From positions 65,414,668 through 65,478,667 of the forward strand of contig CM047431.1 in the NCBI GenBank assembly GCA_026168455.1: a DNA stretch of 64,000 bases. Direction: 5' to 3'. Below, in pieces: positions 10,455 to 22,089 of this stretch (within the stretch, counting starts at the first letter, position 1; every line of letters begins with the position of its first letter). Below the pieces are notes generated by a model. It was not told where the DNA came from. It worked only from the letters and a program-made list of their open reading frames with translations, and did no database searches. The stretch comes from Theocolax elegans. Its lineage: Eukaryota; Arthropoda; Insecta; Hymenoptera; Cerocephalidae. Position numbers and translations under genes: made by a program.

Positions 10455-13400
10455 GGCTATGGAACGAAATCTAAAAATTTGAAAATTTGGACTTTAAGCC
10501 TGTTTATACGTGTTTATACGTGAAAAATGCATGTGAATTCATTCCCCGCGGCTATGGAACGAAATCTAAAAATTTGAAAATTTGAACTTCTAAGCCGGTT
10601 TATACGTGTTTGTATGTGTAAAAATGCATGTGAATTCAATACCCCCGGTATTGGACGTAATCTAAAAAATTTGAAAATTCGGACTTCTCGGCCGGTTTAT
10701 ACGTGTTTATACGTGTAAAAATACATGTGAATTCAATCCCCCCGACTATAGAACTAATTTTAAAAATTTGAAAATTTGGACTTGTTAGCTGGTTTATACG
10801 TGATTGTACGTGTAAAATATCATTAGAATTCAATCCCCCCGGCGATGTAACGAAATCTAAAAATTTGAAAATTTGGACTTCTAAGCCGGTTTATACGTGT
10901 ATATACGTGTAAAAATGCATGTGAATTGTATCCCCCCGGCTATGGAACGAAATTTAAAAATTTGAAAATTAGGACTTTTTAGCCGGTTTATACGTGTTTA
11001 TATGTGTAAAAATGTATTTGAATTCAACCCCGGCTATGGAACGAAATCTAAAAATTTGAAAATTTGGACTTCTAAGCCGGTTTATACGTGTATATACGTG
11101 TAAAAATGCATGTGACTTGTATCCCCCCCCGGCTATGGAACGAAATCTAAAAATTTGAAAATTCGGACTTCTTAGCCTGTCTATACGTGTTTAGATGTGT
11201 AAAATGTATTTGAATTCAACCCCGGCTATGGAACGAAATCTAAAAATTTGTAAATTTGGACTTCTAAGCCAGTTTATACGTGTTTATACGTGAAAAATGC
11301 ATGTGAATTCAATCCCCCGGCTATGGAACGAAATCAAAAATTTGAAAATTTGGACTTCTTAGCTGGTTTATACGTGTTTGTACGTGTAAAATATCATTAG
11401 AATTCAATCCCCCCGGCGATGTAACGAAATCTAAAAATTTTAAAATTCGGACTTTTTAGCCGGTTTACACGTGTTTATATGTGTAAAAATGTATTTGAAT
11501 TCAACCCCGGCTATGGAACGAAATCTAAAAATTTGAAAATTTTGACTTCTAAGCCTGTTATACTGTTTTATACATGTAAAAATGCATGTGAATTGTATCC
11601 CCCCGGCTGTGGAACGAAATCTATAAATTTGAAAATTTGGATTTCTTGGCTGGTTTATACGTGTTTGTACGTGTAAAATATCATTAGAATTCAATCCCCC
11701 CGGCGATGTAACGAAATCTAAAAATTTTAAAATTTGGACTTCTAAGCCGGTTTATACGTGTATATACGTGTAAAAATGCATGTGAATTCAATCCCCCCGG
11801 CTATGGAACGAAATCTAACAATTTGAAAATTTGGACTTCTTAGCTCGTTTATACGTGTTTGTACGTGTAAAATATCATTAGAATTCAATCCCCCCGCTAT
11901 AGAACGAAATCTAAAAATTTGAAAATTTGGACTTCGAAGCCGGTTATACGTGATTGTACGTGTAAAAATGCATGTAAATTCAATCCCCCGGCTATGGAAC
12001 GAAATCTAAAAATTTAACATTCGGACTTCTAAGTCGGTTTATACGTATTGTACGTGTAATATGCATGTGAATTCAATCCCCCCGGCTATGGAACGAAATA
12101 TAAAAATTTGGAAAATATGGACTTCTTAGCCTGTCTATACGTGTTTATATGTGTAAAAATGTATTTGAATTCAACCCCGGCTATGGAACGAAACCTAAAA
12201 ATTTGAAAATTCGGACTTCTTGGCTGGTTTATACGTGTAAAAATGCACGTGAATTCAATCCCCCCGGCTATGAAACGAAATCTAAACACTTTGAAAATTC
12301 GGACTTCTTAGCCGGTTTATACGTGTTTATATGTGTAAAAATGCATGTGAATTCAATCCCCCCGACTATAGAACGAAATCTAACAATTTGAAAATTTGGA
12401 CTTCTAAGCCTGTTTATAGGTGTTTATACGTGAAAAATGCATGTGAATTCAATCCCCCCGGCTATGGAACGAAATCTAAAAATTTGAAAATTCGGACTTC
12501 TTAGCCTGTCTATACGTATTTATATGTGTAAAAATGTATTTGAATTCAACCCCAACTATGGAACGAAATCTAAAATTTGAAAATTTGAACTTCTAAGCCG
12601 GTTTATACGTGTTTGTAATGTGTAAAAATGCATGCGAATTCAATCCCCCCCCGGTATTGGTCGAAATCTAAAAAATTTGAAAATTTGGATTTCTAAGCCG
12701 GTTTATACGTGTTTATACGTGATAAATGCATGGTGAATTCAATCCCCCCGGCTGTGGAACGAAATCTAAGAATTTGAAATTTGGACTTCTAAGCCGGTTT
12801 ATACGTGGTTTATACGTGTAAAAATGCATGTGAATTCAAGTCCCCCCGGCTATGGAACGAAATATAAAATTTGAAAATATGGGACTTCTTAGCCTGTCTA
12901 TACGTGTTTTATATGTGTAAAAATGTATTTGAATCAAACCCCTGCAACCCCGGCTATAGAACGAATCTAAAAATTTGAAAATTTGGACTTCTAAGCCTGT
13001 TTATTCGTGTTTATACGTGAAAAATGCATGTGAATTCAATCCCCCCGGCTATGGAACGAAATCTAAAAATTTGAAAATTCGGACTTCTTAGCCTGTCTAT
13101 ACGTATTTAGATGTGTAAAAATGTATTTGAATTCAACCCCACTATGGAACGAAATCTAAAAATTTGAAAATTTGAACTTCTAAGCCGGTTTATACGTGTT
13201 TGTATGTGTAAAATGCATGCGAATTCAATCCCCCCGGTATTGGTCGAAATCTAAAAATTTGAAAATTTGGATTTCTAAGCCGGTTTATACGTGTTTATAC
13301 GTGATAAATGCATGTGAATTCAATCCCCCCGGCTGTGGAACGAAATCTAAGAATTTGAAAATTTGGACTTCTAAGCCGGTTTATACGTGTTTATACGTGT

Positions 13401-15320
13401 AAAAATGCATGTGAATTCAATCCCCCCGGCTATGGAACGAAATATAAAATTTGAAAATATGGACTTCTTAGCCTGTCTATACGTGTTTATATGTGTAAAA
13501 ATGTATTTGAATTCAACCCCGGCTATGAAACGAAATCTAAAAATTTTAAAATTTGGACTTCTAAGCCTGTTTATTCGTGTTTATACGTGAAAAATGCATG
13601 TGAATTCAATCCCCCCGGCTATGGAACGAAATCTAAAAATTTGAAAATTCGGACTTCTTAGCCTGTCTATACGTATTTATATGTGTAAAAATGTATTTGA
13701 ATTCAACCCCAACTATGGAACGAAATCTAAAAATTTGAAAATTTGAACTTCTAAGCCGGTTTATACGTGTTTGTATGTGTAAAATGCATGCGAATTCAAT
13801 CCCCCCGGTATTGGTCGAAATCTAAAAATTTGAAAATTTGGATTTCTAAGCCGGTTTATACGTGTTTATACGTGATAAATGCATGTGAATTCAATCCCCC
13901 GGCTGTGGAACGAAATCTAAGAATTTGAAAATTTGGACTTCTAAGCCGGTTTATACGTGTTTATACGTGTAAAAATGCATGTGAATTCAATCCCCCCGGC
14001 TATGGAACGAAATATAAAAATTTGAAAATATGGACTTCTTAGCCTGTCTATACGTGTTTATATGTGTAAAAATGTATTTGAATTCAACCCCGGCTATGAA
14101 ACGAAATCTAAAATTTAAAATTTGGACTTCTAAGCCTGTTTATTCGTGTTTATACGTGAAAAATGCATGTGAATTCAATCCCCCCGGCTATGGAACGAAA
14201 TCTAAAAATTTGAAAATTCGGACTTCTTAGCCTGTCTATACGTATTTATATGTGTAAAAATGTATTTGAATTCAACCCCAACTATGGAACGAAATCTAAA
14301 AATTTGAAAATTTGAACTTCTAAGCCGGTTTATACGTGTTTGTATGTGTAAAAATGCATGCGAATTCAATCCCCCCGGTATTGGTCGAAATCTAAAAATT
14401 TGAAAATTTGGATTTCTAAGCCGGTTTATACGTGTTTATACGTGATAAATGCATGTGAATTCAATCCCCCCGGCTGTGGAACGAAATCTAAGAATTTGAA
14501 AATTTGGACTTCTAAGCCGGTTTATACGTGTTTATACGTGTAAAAATGCATGTGAATTCAATCCCCCCGGCTATGGAACGAAATATAAAAATTTGAAAAT
14601 ATGGACTTCTTAGCCTGTCTATACGTGTTTATATGTGTAAAAATGTATTTGAATTCAACCCCGGCTATGAAACGAAATCTAAAAATTTTAAAATTTGGAC
14701 TTCTAAGCCTGTTTATTCGTGTTTATACGTGAAAAATGCATGTGAATTCAATCCCCCCGGCTATGGAACGAAATCTAAAAATTTGAAAATTCGGACTTCT
14801 TAGCCTGTCTATACGTGTTTATATGTGTAAAAATGTATTTGAATTCCACCCCAACTATGGAACGAAATCTAAAAATTTGAAAATTTGAACTTCTAAGCCG
14901 GTTTATACGTGTTTGTATGTGTAAAAATGCATGTGAATTCAATCCCCCCGGTATTGGGCGAGATCTAAAAATTTGAAAATTTGGACTTCTAAGCCGGTTT
15001 ATACGTGTTTATACGTGATAAATGCATGTGAATTCAATCCCCCCGGCTATGGAACGAAATATAAAAATTTGAAAATATGGACTTCTTAGCCTGTCTATAC
15101 GTGTTTATATGTGTAAAAATGTATTTGAATTCAACCCCGGCTATGGAACGAAACCTAAAAATTTGAAAATTTGGACTTCTAAGCCTGTTTATAGGTGTTT
15201 ATACGTGAAAAATGCATGTTAATTCAATCCCCCCGGCTATGGAACGAAATCTAAAAATTTGAAAATTCGGACTTCTTAGCCTGTCTATACGTATTTATAT
15301 GTGTAAAAATGTATTTGAAT
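10455..15320. repeat. Satellite array, about 96-bp monomer, about 50 copies
   Basis: Tandem direct repeats starting GGCTATGGAACGAAATCTAA and continuing through TTTGAAAATTTGGACTTC, AAGCCGGTTTATACGTGT, TTATACGTGTAAAAATGCAT and GTGAATTCAATCCCCCC. Monomers vary at diagnostic sites (GGTATTGGTCG, AACTATGG, TATTTGAATTCAACCCC). In the right half the variants recur in a fixed order of six monomers: the GGTATTGG variant lies at about 12,652, 13,236, 13,807, 14,377 and 14,950, a period of about 571-584 bp. Short frames across it persist only because the period is near a multiple of three. It ends abruptly inside a monomer at about 15,320, where Gypsy-1 begins. Confidence 0.95.
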
Positions 15321-18300
15321 TTGGTTCATTTGAATGTATTTGGCTTCTCGTGGAGATTGAGGGCTTTCGTATAAGAGCCTTATACGATCCCGGAGCTTCC
15401 ACGACCGTGATGGGACCCAGCGGTCTGCAAATCGCCGCAGCATTGGGCAAGGAGCTCATTGTGGCGAACGCCGGACGCCTCAAGATGGCGGATGGTAGTT
15501 ACCAACCGCTAAACGGTCATGTGATCTTACATTTCACTGTCGGAAATGAGACACGTGAAATAAGGGTAGCGATCATACCAAACCTTGACGCCGAATGCTA
15601 CGTAGGAGTAAATTTCGTACGAGCATTCAGAGCCATATTGGATCCGGATAGCGACTGCCTGTTCCTCAAACACAGCAAGCAGCAGATCCACCTCGAAGTT
15701 GCTAGAATAGGGGGTATGGCCACCCTCTCGTCCGCTGGGATAGCGGACGCAACCGAGGCAGAAAGGGAAGAGCTGCGAGCGCTAGTAAGCAAAGTGCTGT
15801 CTAATACTTCTCCCAAAATCGGGTGAACCCAACTCATCGAGCACTCGATTGACGTGGGATCAGCTCGCCCGATAAAGCAGAAGTATTACCCGGTGTCGGA
15901 GAAGATCCAGGAGGAGATGCACCGGCAAGTCCGAGAGATGCTAGATTTAGAGATCATAGAGCCCTCGGACAGCGGTTGGTCAAGCCCCGTGGTGATGGTA
16001 CGCAAGGAGAACGGATCACGTCGGTTTTGCATTGACTTTAGGAAAGTCAATGCGCTAACGAAACCAGACGCTTATCCCCTCCCGTTCATGCAGGATATCT
16101 TGCGCAAGCTGAAGAGATGTCGGTACATTAGTACTCTGGACATGAACTCAGCGTATCATCAAATACCTCTCCAGAAGGAATCGCGTCCTTATACGGCTTT
16201 CACAGTCCCAGGGATGAGACTGTATCAGTTTAAGCGGATGCCATACGGATTGGCATACGCCGGCGCGACCTTCCAACGCATGATTGACCAAGTGGTTGGT
16301 CCTGATCTCGAGCCCAATGCCTTTTCTTACCTCGATGACATTATTATAGTCACCGAGACATTTGAAGGGCACAAGAAGTATCTCGAGATGGTGCTGAAAA
16401 GACTGACCGAAGCTAACTTGACAGTGAATAAAGACAAGTGTGTCTTTTGTCAAGTTGAGGTGAGATACCTTGGCGTGCTGGTCAACAGGGATGGAATTCG
16501 ACCGGACCCAGCCAAGACAGAGCCTATAAAGGTTTATCCGGCTCCCAAGAACCTCAAACAGCTTCGACGATTCCTCGGCATGGCGTCGTGGTATCGGCGT
16601 TTTATGCCGGATTACGCCACTATTGCCGAGCCACGTACCCGTCTCACAAAGAAGAACCAAGGGTACGAGTGGTTAGATGAACAGGAACAAGCCTTTCAGC
16701 AGCTGAAGGCCCTGATCATAACTGCTCCGGTTCTTCAACGTCCCACTGCAGATGGACTGTTTAGCCTGCACACGGACGCGAGCGATACCGGCATAGGAGC
16801 CGTGCTCGTCCAAGAGATAGACGGAGAGGAAAGAGTCATTGATTTTGCCAGTCGCATTCTCACAGCACCCGAGAAGAATTATAGCGTTACGGAGAGGGAA
16901 TGCTTGGCCGTGGTCTGGGCTATTAATAAGTTCAGACCTTACATCGAAGGGTACCACTTCAAAGTGATAACGGATCACAGTAGTCTTCGCTGGTTATGTA
17001 ATATGAGAAATCCAACCAGCCGATTAGCGAGATGGGCTCTAGAGCTTCAAGCGCATGACTTTGTCGTCGAGCACAGAAAAGGAGCTCTGCATCACGTTCC
17101 CGATGCCCTATCTCGCATGTATGAAGACGACGAGCCTACAGTAGCAGCAATGTCGTGGGCTCAAACTACTGAAGATCCTTGGTACCTAGACTGGATCAAG
17201 AACGTTTCCGAAAGACCCCGTGATTTCCCCGACTGGAAAACAGTTGGAGGAAATCTATACATCTATCACCCCGACAAGGAGTTAGAGGAAGTGATGGATG
17301 ACGAGCAAGCATGGAAGCTGGTCGTACCCTCAGAGAATCGTCACTCTATTCTGAGAGAGTGTCACAATGACCCTTCAGCTGGCCATCTCGGAAGGGAAAA
17401 GACATTCGCCTGCGTGGCCCAAAACTATTATTGGCCACGGTTCTACGCGGAAGTTGCGGATTACGTCAGGCGATGTCAAGTGTGCCAGTAATGTAAGGTC
17501 GAGCAACGTGCTCCTTCAGGGTTAATGGGTCACCGTCAATCGGACAGACCATGGCAGGTGGTATCAAGAGATATCACTGGCCCGCTTCCACGCTCTAGCC
17601 GAGGATACGAATACATCCTAGTATTCCAGGATTTATTCACGTGCTGGATTGAAGCAATCCCGATACGAAAAGCTAATGCAAAGACGATAGTCCGCGAGCT
17701 TCACGAACGAGTGATTAACCGGTTCGGCACTCCGGAAGTATTTCATTCGGATAACGGGACCGAGTTTAAAAATAAACTCGTAGACGAATACCTCGAATCT
17801 AAGGGAGTGTATCATTCGACGACACCCCCTTATCACGCACAGGCCAATCCTGTCGAGAGGGCCAATCGGACCCTTAAGACAATGGTGGCGTCGTATATCC
17901 AGGATAACCACAGCGACTGGGACGACAAGCTGCCAGAGTTAGTCTTTGCACTAAACACAGCGGTGCAAAGTTCTACTGGATGGAGCCCGGCTATGCTGAA
18001 CTATGGTCGCCAACCCGAGGCGCCTAGTACAGCTCGTCGAGAGAAAGACCGGCTTGCCCAGCAACAGTTTGAGTTCCGTAGACTGCAGGATTGGAACGAC
18101 AAAATCAAACAGTTGCCAAGACTGCACGAGAACGCAAATCGTCAGTCGGCTCCCAGTAAGGCCCGGCAAGCCGAAATCTTCAACTCACGACGAAGGCCAG
18201 CGGAATTCGAGGTAGGAGATCTGGCGTGGAAACGCAACCGGATCCTCTCGTCCAGCGCACAAGGTATCTCGGCTAAGCTTGCTCCGAAATACACAGGGCC

Positions 18301-18751
18301 ATATCTGATCATCAATAGGAAAGGTATGAATACGTATGTCATACAAGATGATCAAGGGGACCAAGAAATATCTCACATCGAGCATCTGAAGAGATACGTC
18401 CCCGAAAAAGATGCTGACTCAACTGTTGAGGATCAACGTGAGCAACCTTAACCGCCGAGGGATCAAGAGGTGAAGTGCGACCCACCTGTAGCGAGCGAAT
18501 GCTCCCCTGCGACGGAGAATAATGCGATCGAGTCCCCTGGCGAGGGAACTCGGTGTAATTCGCGCAAGACGTCGCGTACGTCTTTAGATAGGTCCCGCGT
18601 TACCAGACGACAGCGTGGTCGTCCTCGGAAAGCAACCGCGACCGTAAAGCGCCGATCACCCATAGAGCGTTCTGCCAATGCAGATTCTGAACCAGTTCCT
18701 CCGAGACGAGGACGAGGGCGTCCTCCAGGCTCACGACCGAAGCAGACGTAA
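15299..18751 (+). pseudogene. pol: Gypsy-1 pol polyprotein, three in-frame stops
   Basis: One continuous frame with no indel, interrupted only by TGA at 15,824-15,826, TAA at 17,489-17,491 and TAA at 18,449-18,451. The first 20 or so bases of the frame lie in satellite. Order: retropepsin-like domain (ALYDPGASTTVMG near residue 30; DPG in place of the usual DTG/DSG), RT (YLDD at about 16,330-16,341), RNase H (HTDASDTGIGAVL at about 16,770), integrase zinc finger with H/H and CQVC (about 17,360-17,490), and the integrase core with its three acidic residues (VSRDITGP near 17,570, HSDNGTEF near 17,750, NPVERANRT near 17,850). After the third stop the frame continues about 100 codons into an Arg/Pro-rich tail with AT-hook-like GRPRK and RGRGRPPGSRP. 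The stops make this copy inactive unless it was recoded. Confidence 0.9.
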
Positions 18752-19013
18752 AGCGCCAGCAGCGGCCGAAGGCTGAGGCGGCCTTAAAAGAGGCTGCCTT
18801 TGAATACAGATTAACCTGTAGCCCCTGCCTTCATCGAGCGGAACGGGAGGTTCTGACGAACCTAGTTGTCCGCTCTGCCGCTGCAAGGAATCAAGCGTCT
18901 GAAACAGTTTCCTCGCATCCTGATAAACCTGATCAAGAGCAACTCGTGAACCCTCTTTCCCGTTCCTTGATAAACAGAGTCCACATACAGAGTATGTGGA
19001 ATCTGGAAGGGGG
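18752..19013 (+). other. Gypsy-1 3' untranslated stretch and polypurine tract
   Basis: About 260 bp between the pol tail and the 3' LTR, with no gene. It ends in the purine run GGAAGGGGG immediately before TGTAACGG, the expected plus-strand primer site at an LTR boundary. Confidence 0.75.
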
Positions 19014-20112
19014 TGTAACGGTAAGCGAGATACCGATCAGGTAAGCAACGCGAAAGAGGATATACAGCGCGGCGCGTGCACGAACGCGCGAGAATCGTGC
19101 GCGCCCAGCTGACAGTAACGGGAGAGTACGCGCGCGATCGGCAACAACAAGGTGTTGACAACTGCCGAATATACTTTAAGACGGTAAAAAGTGAGTAAAG
19201 ACTGGTGCATTTCGTGTGTGGGTGTGAGGTTTTTCTCCCCACCAACCTCCACGTCGGCGTGCGGAGCAGCACGGCCCCGAGAAAGGCAGAAAGAAGGAAG
19301 CCAAGAGTCGGCCGCTTTCCCGACCGTTGGAGTGAGAGAGAGAGATAAGCACGAGGACGAGCTATCTCTCCTTTACCCAGTCGTTTCCCGCCCAGACGCG
19401 ATACTTAGAGAAGCGGTAAGTGGTGCACCACGTTTAGACCCGCGTGTCTATCTAGTATTCGCGCCCCGATTTACCTGGTACGGTCCAGATGAGGAAGCGT
19501 TCCTCCTTTCCCCCTCGTGACAATACCCGCACGCATAGAAAGGTCGGTGGTTCGCGGGAGCCACTTCACGAGAGAAGGCGCGCGGGACGTAGGAAGCTTC
19601 TACGTCAAAGCTCTCTACGTCAGAGATCCATACGTCACACGGTGTGACGTATGCCATCAGGTTAAGCAGCCGATCATATCCGGATCGGTTGCTCGTAATC
19701 TGCTGTTAAATAGATTTTAACTGATTCTTTTCGCGCTGACCTCGGGGGTAGTCATCGGTACGACTCCCCGTAAATTATTAAAGTTTATTTGTTCTTAACT
19801 TATTAATATTTAATTGTTAATTGAATAAATTGACTCGGCGAGACAATCTTTCTCGCCGATTAACAGTAATATCGATTGTTGATAGTGTTTTACCGGTTAC
19901 TCTCCGGTGTTTATCCTAGTTGGCAATTTTGGGCATAGGGCCCAACACACGGTATATAAGTCAAACGAGGTGTTTGACGTTGTTAACGGCATTGCACGGG
20001 AATCAAAGGGATTCCCGGCTGCATCGTGGGACTGCACACTTAAGGTTGGTAAGTTGGGACAGATTGGGCCTAACCGTGGGCCTTACATATCCCCAGTACC
20101 CACCCCGTTACA
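19014..20112 (+). repeat. Gypsy-1 3' LTR
   Basis: About 1,099 bp, starting TGTAACGGTAAGCGAG and ending CACCCCGTTACA, with terminal inverted TGTAACGG/CCGTTACA. GC-rich, and containing a short GA run near 19,333. A diverged inverted solo copy lies at 39,806-40,932. The small frames inside are not credible genes. Confidence 0.9.
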
Positions 20113-20520
20113 ATGTATTTAATTTTTAACTTATTGTATATTCCACATATAGATATTTGGGAAAGATGTTATACTTGATTAATATTTATTTTATCTTCGA
20201 AAAATTGTCCATTTTTTTTTTAAAACATTACATTAAATTTTAGGTCCCTTTTATTTTATGAGTTTTATCAAGAATAAGTAAACTAATAGACATTCTTTCA
20301 AGTTATATTCACAACTTTTTTTTGCGCACGGAAAAAATACATATATTATCTATTCTTGAAAAAACAAATTTAAAATATATATATATATATGGGCTATTTC
20401 GCGTCAAGTGGTACGATGAAAATTTTAAATCGCTCCAAAATTTGAGAACAGGCTGGAAATATCTTCCAGAAGATAGAAAAAAATTTTTAGGTTTTAAAAA
20501 TAATTTGCTTAAAAGTTATT
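20113..20520. other. AT-rich intergenic sequence, no gene seen
   Basis: About 400 bp of AT-rich sequence after the Gypsy-1 LTR. A 77-codon frame at 20,322-20,555 (non-ATG start) has no recognisable motif. Confidence 0.5.
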
Positions 20521-20890
20521 CGACCATGAAAAGTGGAAATTTTTCAAATTTTTAGAAAAATTATTATATTTAAAGCCATTTATCACAAAATCTATTGATT
20601 TTTTTGAAAAAACATTATAAACAACTTTTGATCAAAATAATCTTTAGAACTTATCTATCTGGGTTACAATTCTTAATTTTAAAATCTCGAAGAGATAGAA
20701 CGCCCGGAAATATTGAATATCAAAAAGGCGACCACGCCACAATCGATTTTGATCTAACACAGCTTAAAAGATCACATTTTTCGAGAGCTTTCGAATGACG
20801 GTGGTTAGCTTATTGGCCAAGACCGCTGTTGTAAGTTATGCCTCATAAACATCATAAAATCACTAATTTTCATATATTTTAGGGCATAAC
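20521..20890 (+). repeat. Module P, copy 1
   Basis: First of three copies of an AT-rich segment (GAAAAGTGGAAATTTTTCAA ... AAATCTCGAAGAGATAGA ... GGTGGTTAGCTTATTGGCCA). Other copies are at 39,113-39,490 and 44,658-44,873. Here and at 39,490 it leads directly into a CA-rich microsatellite. No function recognised. Confidence 0.8.
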
Positions 20891-21019
20891 ACATAAACAA
20901 ACACACTCACGCACGCACACGCGCGCACGCACACACACGCACACGCACACACACACACACACACATACACGCACGCACGCACCCACGCACGCACACACAC
21001 ACACACACACACACATACA

Positions 21020-21051
<32 letters not shown>

Positions 21052-21060
21052 CACACATAT
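20891..21060. repeat. (CA)n/(CGCA)n microsatellite, copy 1
   Basis: Mixed ACAC and ACGC tandem repeats, followed by (AT)n near 21,085-21,104, a short GGC-repeat at 21,130-21,148 and two long C runs at 21,210-21,247. The C runs are prone to assembly error. Confidence 0.95.
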
Positions 21061-21391
21061 ATATGACATATATATATAAAACATATATATATATATATAT
21101 ATATGTTGAATCCTGAATTCTTGGACACGGCGGCGGTGGCGGCGGCGGCGAAATATTTATATATTATAGAGAGATATATACACATATATTATATAGTTAT
21201 TTAGGTGAAAGACCCCCCCCCCCCCCCACCTTGACCCCCCCCCCCGCCAAATAACGTAGTTATTTTTGAAAGTTGAAAATCACATTATTTAAAAAAAATT
21301 CATATATATTATGTATGTTTTTGCTTTATTATTTTTTTATATAATAAAATATTTTATTATAATATAATATATAATATATCTTTTATTTCAG

Positions 21392-21586
21392 TACGGTGTC
21401 CAAATCCATTGTGCCAAAGGATCTTCCAGAATGCTAAAGCATACTATAGGCATCTGAGCCAAAGGAAAGAATGCCAAACAGTTAGTATTTTCAATTCATA
21501 AATATATATTATATTAAATGAATAAAATGAAATAATGATATATATTTTTTTACAGTTTAACAAGAAAAAAGGCAGTAAAAATCAAG
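21392..21586 (+). pseudogene. C2HC zinc-finger exon pair, copy 1 (+)
   Basis: Exon 1 (21,392-21,480, 89 nt) has a TTTATTTCAG acceptor and a GTTAGT donor. It encodes CPNPLCQRIF ... YYRHLSQRKEC, fitting C-X4-C-X12-H-X6-C. Exon 2 (21,556-21,586, 31 nt) has a TTTTTTTACAG acceptor and a GTATGT donor and encodes FNKKKGSKNQ. Phases are compatible. No start, other exons or wider gene are recognisable, so this is a repeat-borne gene fragment. The parent gene is unknown. Confidence 0.6.
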
Positions 21587-21950
21587 GTATGTTTATTCTA
21601 AAAGTAAATTATTTAGTTCGGTGTGACCGATAATACATACATATAGACATTCACGAACGATAGATTCATTTTTCAAATAACCGGTGACTAGGTCGCATAC
21701 GTCGCACTCTGGCTGGTGGTTTTTCCCACCACCAGATGGAGACGACTATATCTCTACACTCGTTGTACTAGAATTACTGCTCTCGCTACAACTCGGGCAA
21801 CAACTTTCATAAATGCTTATTTTACATCCTTAGTGGACATATAATTATTATTTTGTATAGAAGTAAAGCTACCCGTTTACAGCAATATATATAATTAATA
21901 AAATAAATAAACAAATAAATATATCTAAAATTAAATTAAAAATCTTTTAA

Positions 21951-22089
21951 CCCTTAGAGGGCCGGAAACCCACTGTAGTGGGTCGACCCATGATGGGCAC
22001 TTTGTCAATGACCAATCCATGATATAAGATACCTTTTTTACCATTTTTCTATGGAGGATATGCCATTCCAAATCCCGACCTTCTAAAGG
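21951..22089 (+). mobile_element. piggyBac-like MITE, copy 1
   Basis: 139 bp flanked by TTAA on both sides, with imperfect TIRs CCCTTAGAGGGCCGG and CCTTTAGAAGGTCGG (reading inward). It is non-coding. Inside the left end lie three consecutive palindromes: CCCACTGTAGTGGG, GGGTCGACCC and CCCATGATGGG. TTAA target duplication and CCC termini are piggyBac hallmarks. Confidence 0.8.

Larger units (their letters stand above)
15321..20112 (+). mobile_element. Gypsy-1: 5'-truncated Ty3/Gypsy retrotransposon with 3' LTR
   Basis: Contains pol (protease, RT, RNase H, integrase), a short non-coding stretch, a polypurine tract and a complete 3' LTR. The 5' LTR and gag are missing; the element is cut at the satellite boundary. 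LTR retrotransposons do not truncate on insertion, so the junction reflects a later deletion or recombination, or an assembly join. It is clearly GC-richer than its surroundings. Confidence 0.9.

Noticed and set aside
10636..14543. Many 60-84 codon frames with VYTCLYV and KSKNLKI repeats
   Set aside because: Satellite monomers near a multiple of three keep frames open; no independent coding evidence.
10455..15320. CRISPR array
   Set aside because: No unique spacers between repeats, monomers are contiguous and variable, and the context is eukaryotic.
15299..15320. Gypsy-1 protein starting in the satellite
   Set aside because: The first codons are satellite sequence; the real gag-pol start lies upstream and is missing.
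16148..16978. Long minus-strand frames across Gypsy-1 pol
   Set aside because: Shadows of the plus-strand pol frame, which has the conserved motifs.
20863..21185. Cys/Val/Arg-rich frames (also 39,467-40,011 and 41,660-41,881)
   Set aside because: Translations of CA/CGCA microsatellites.
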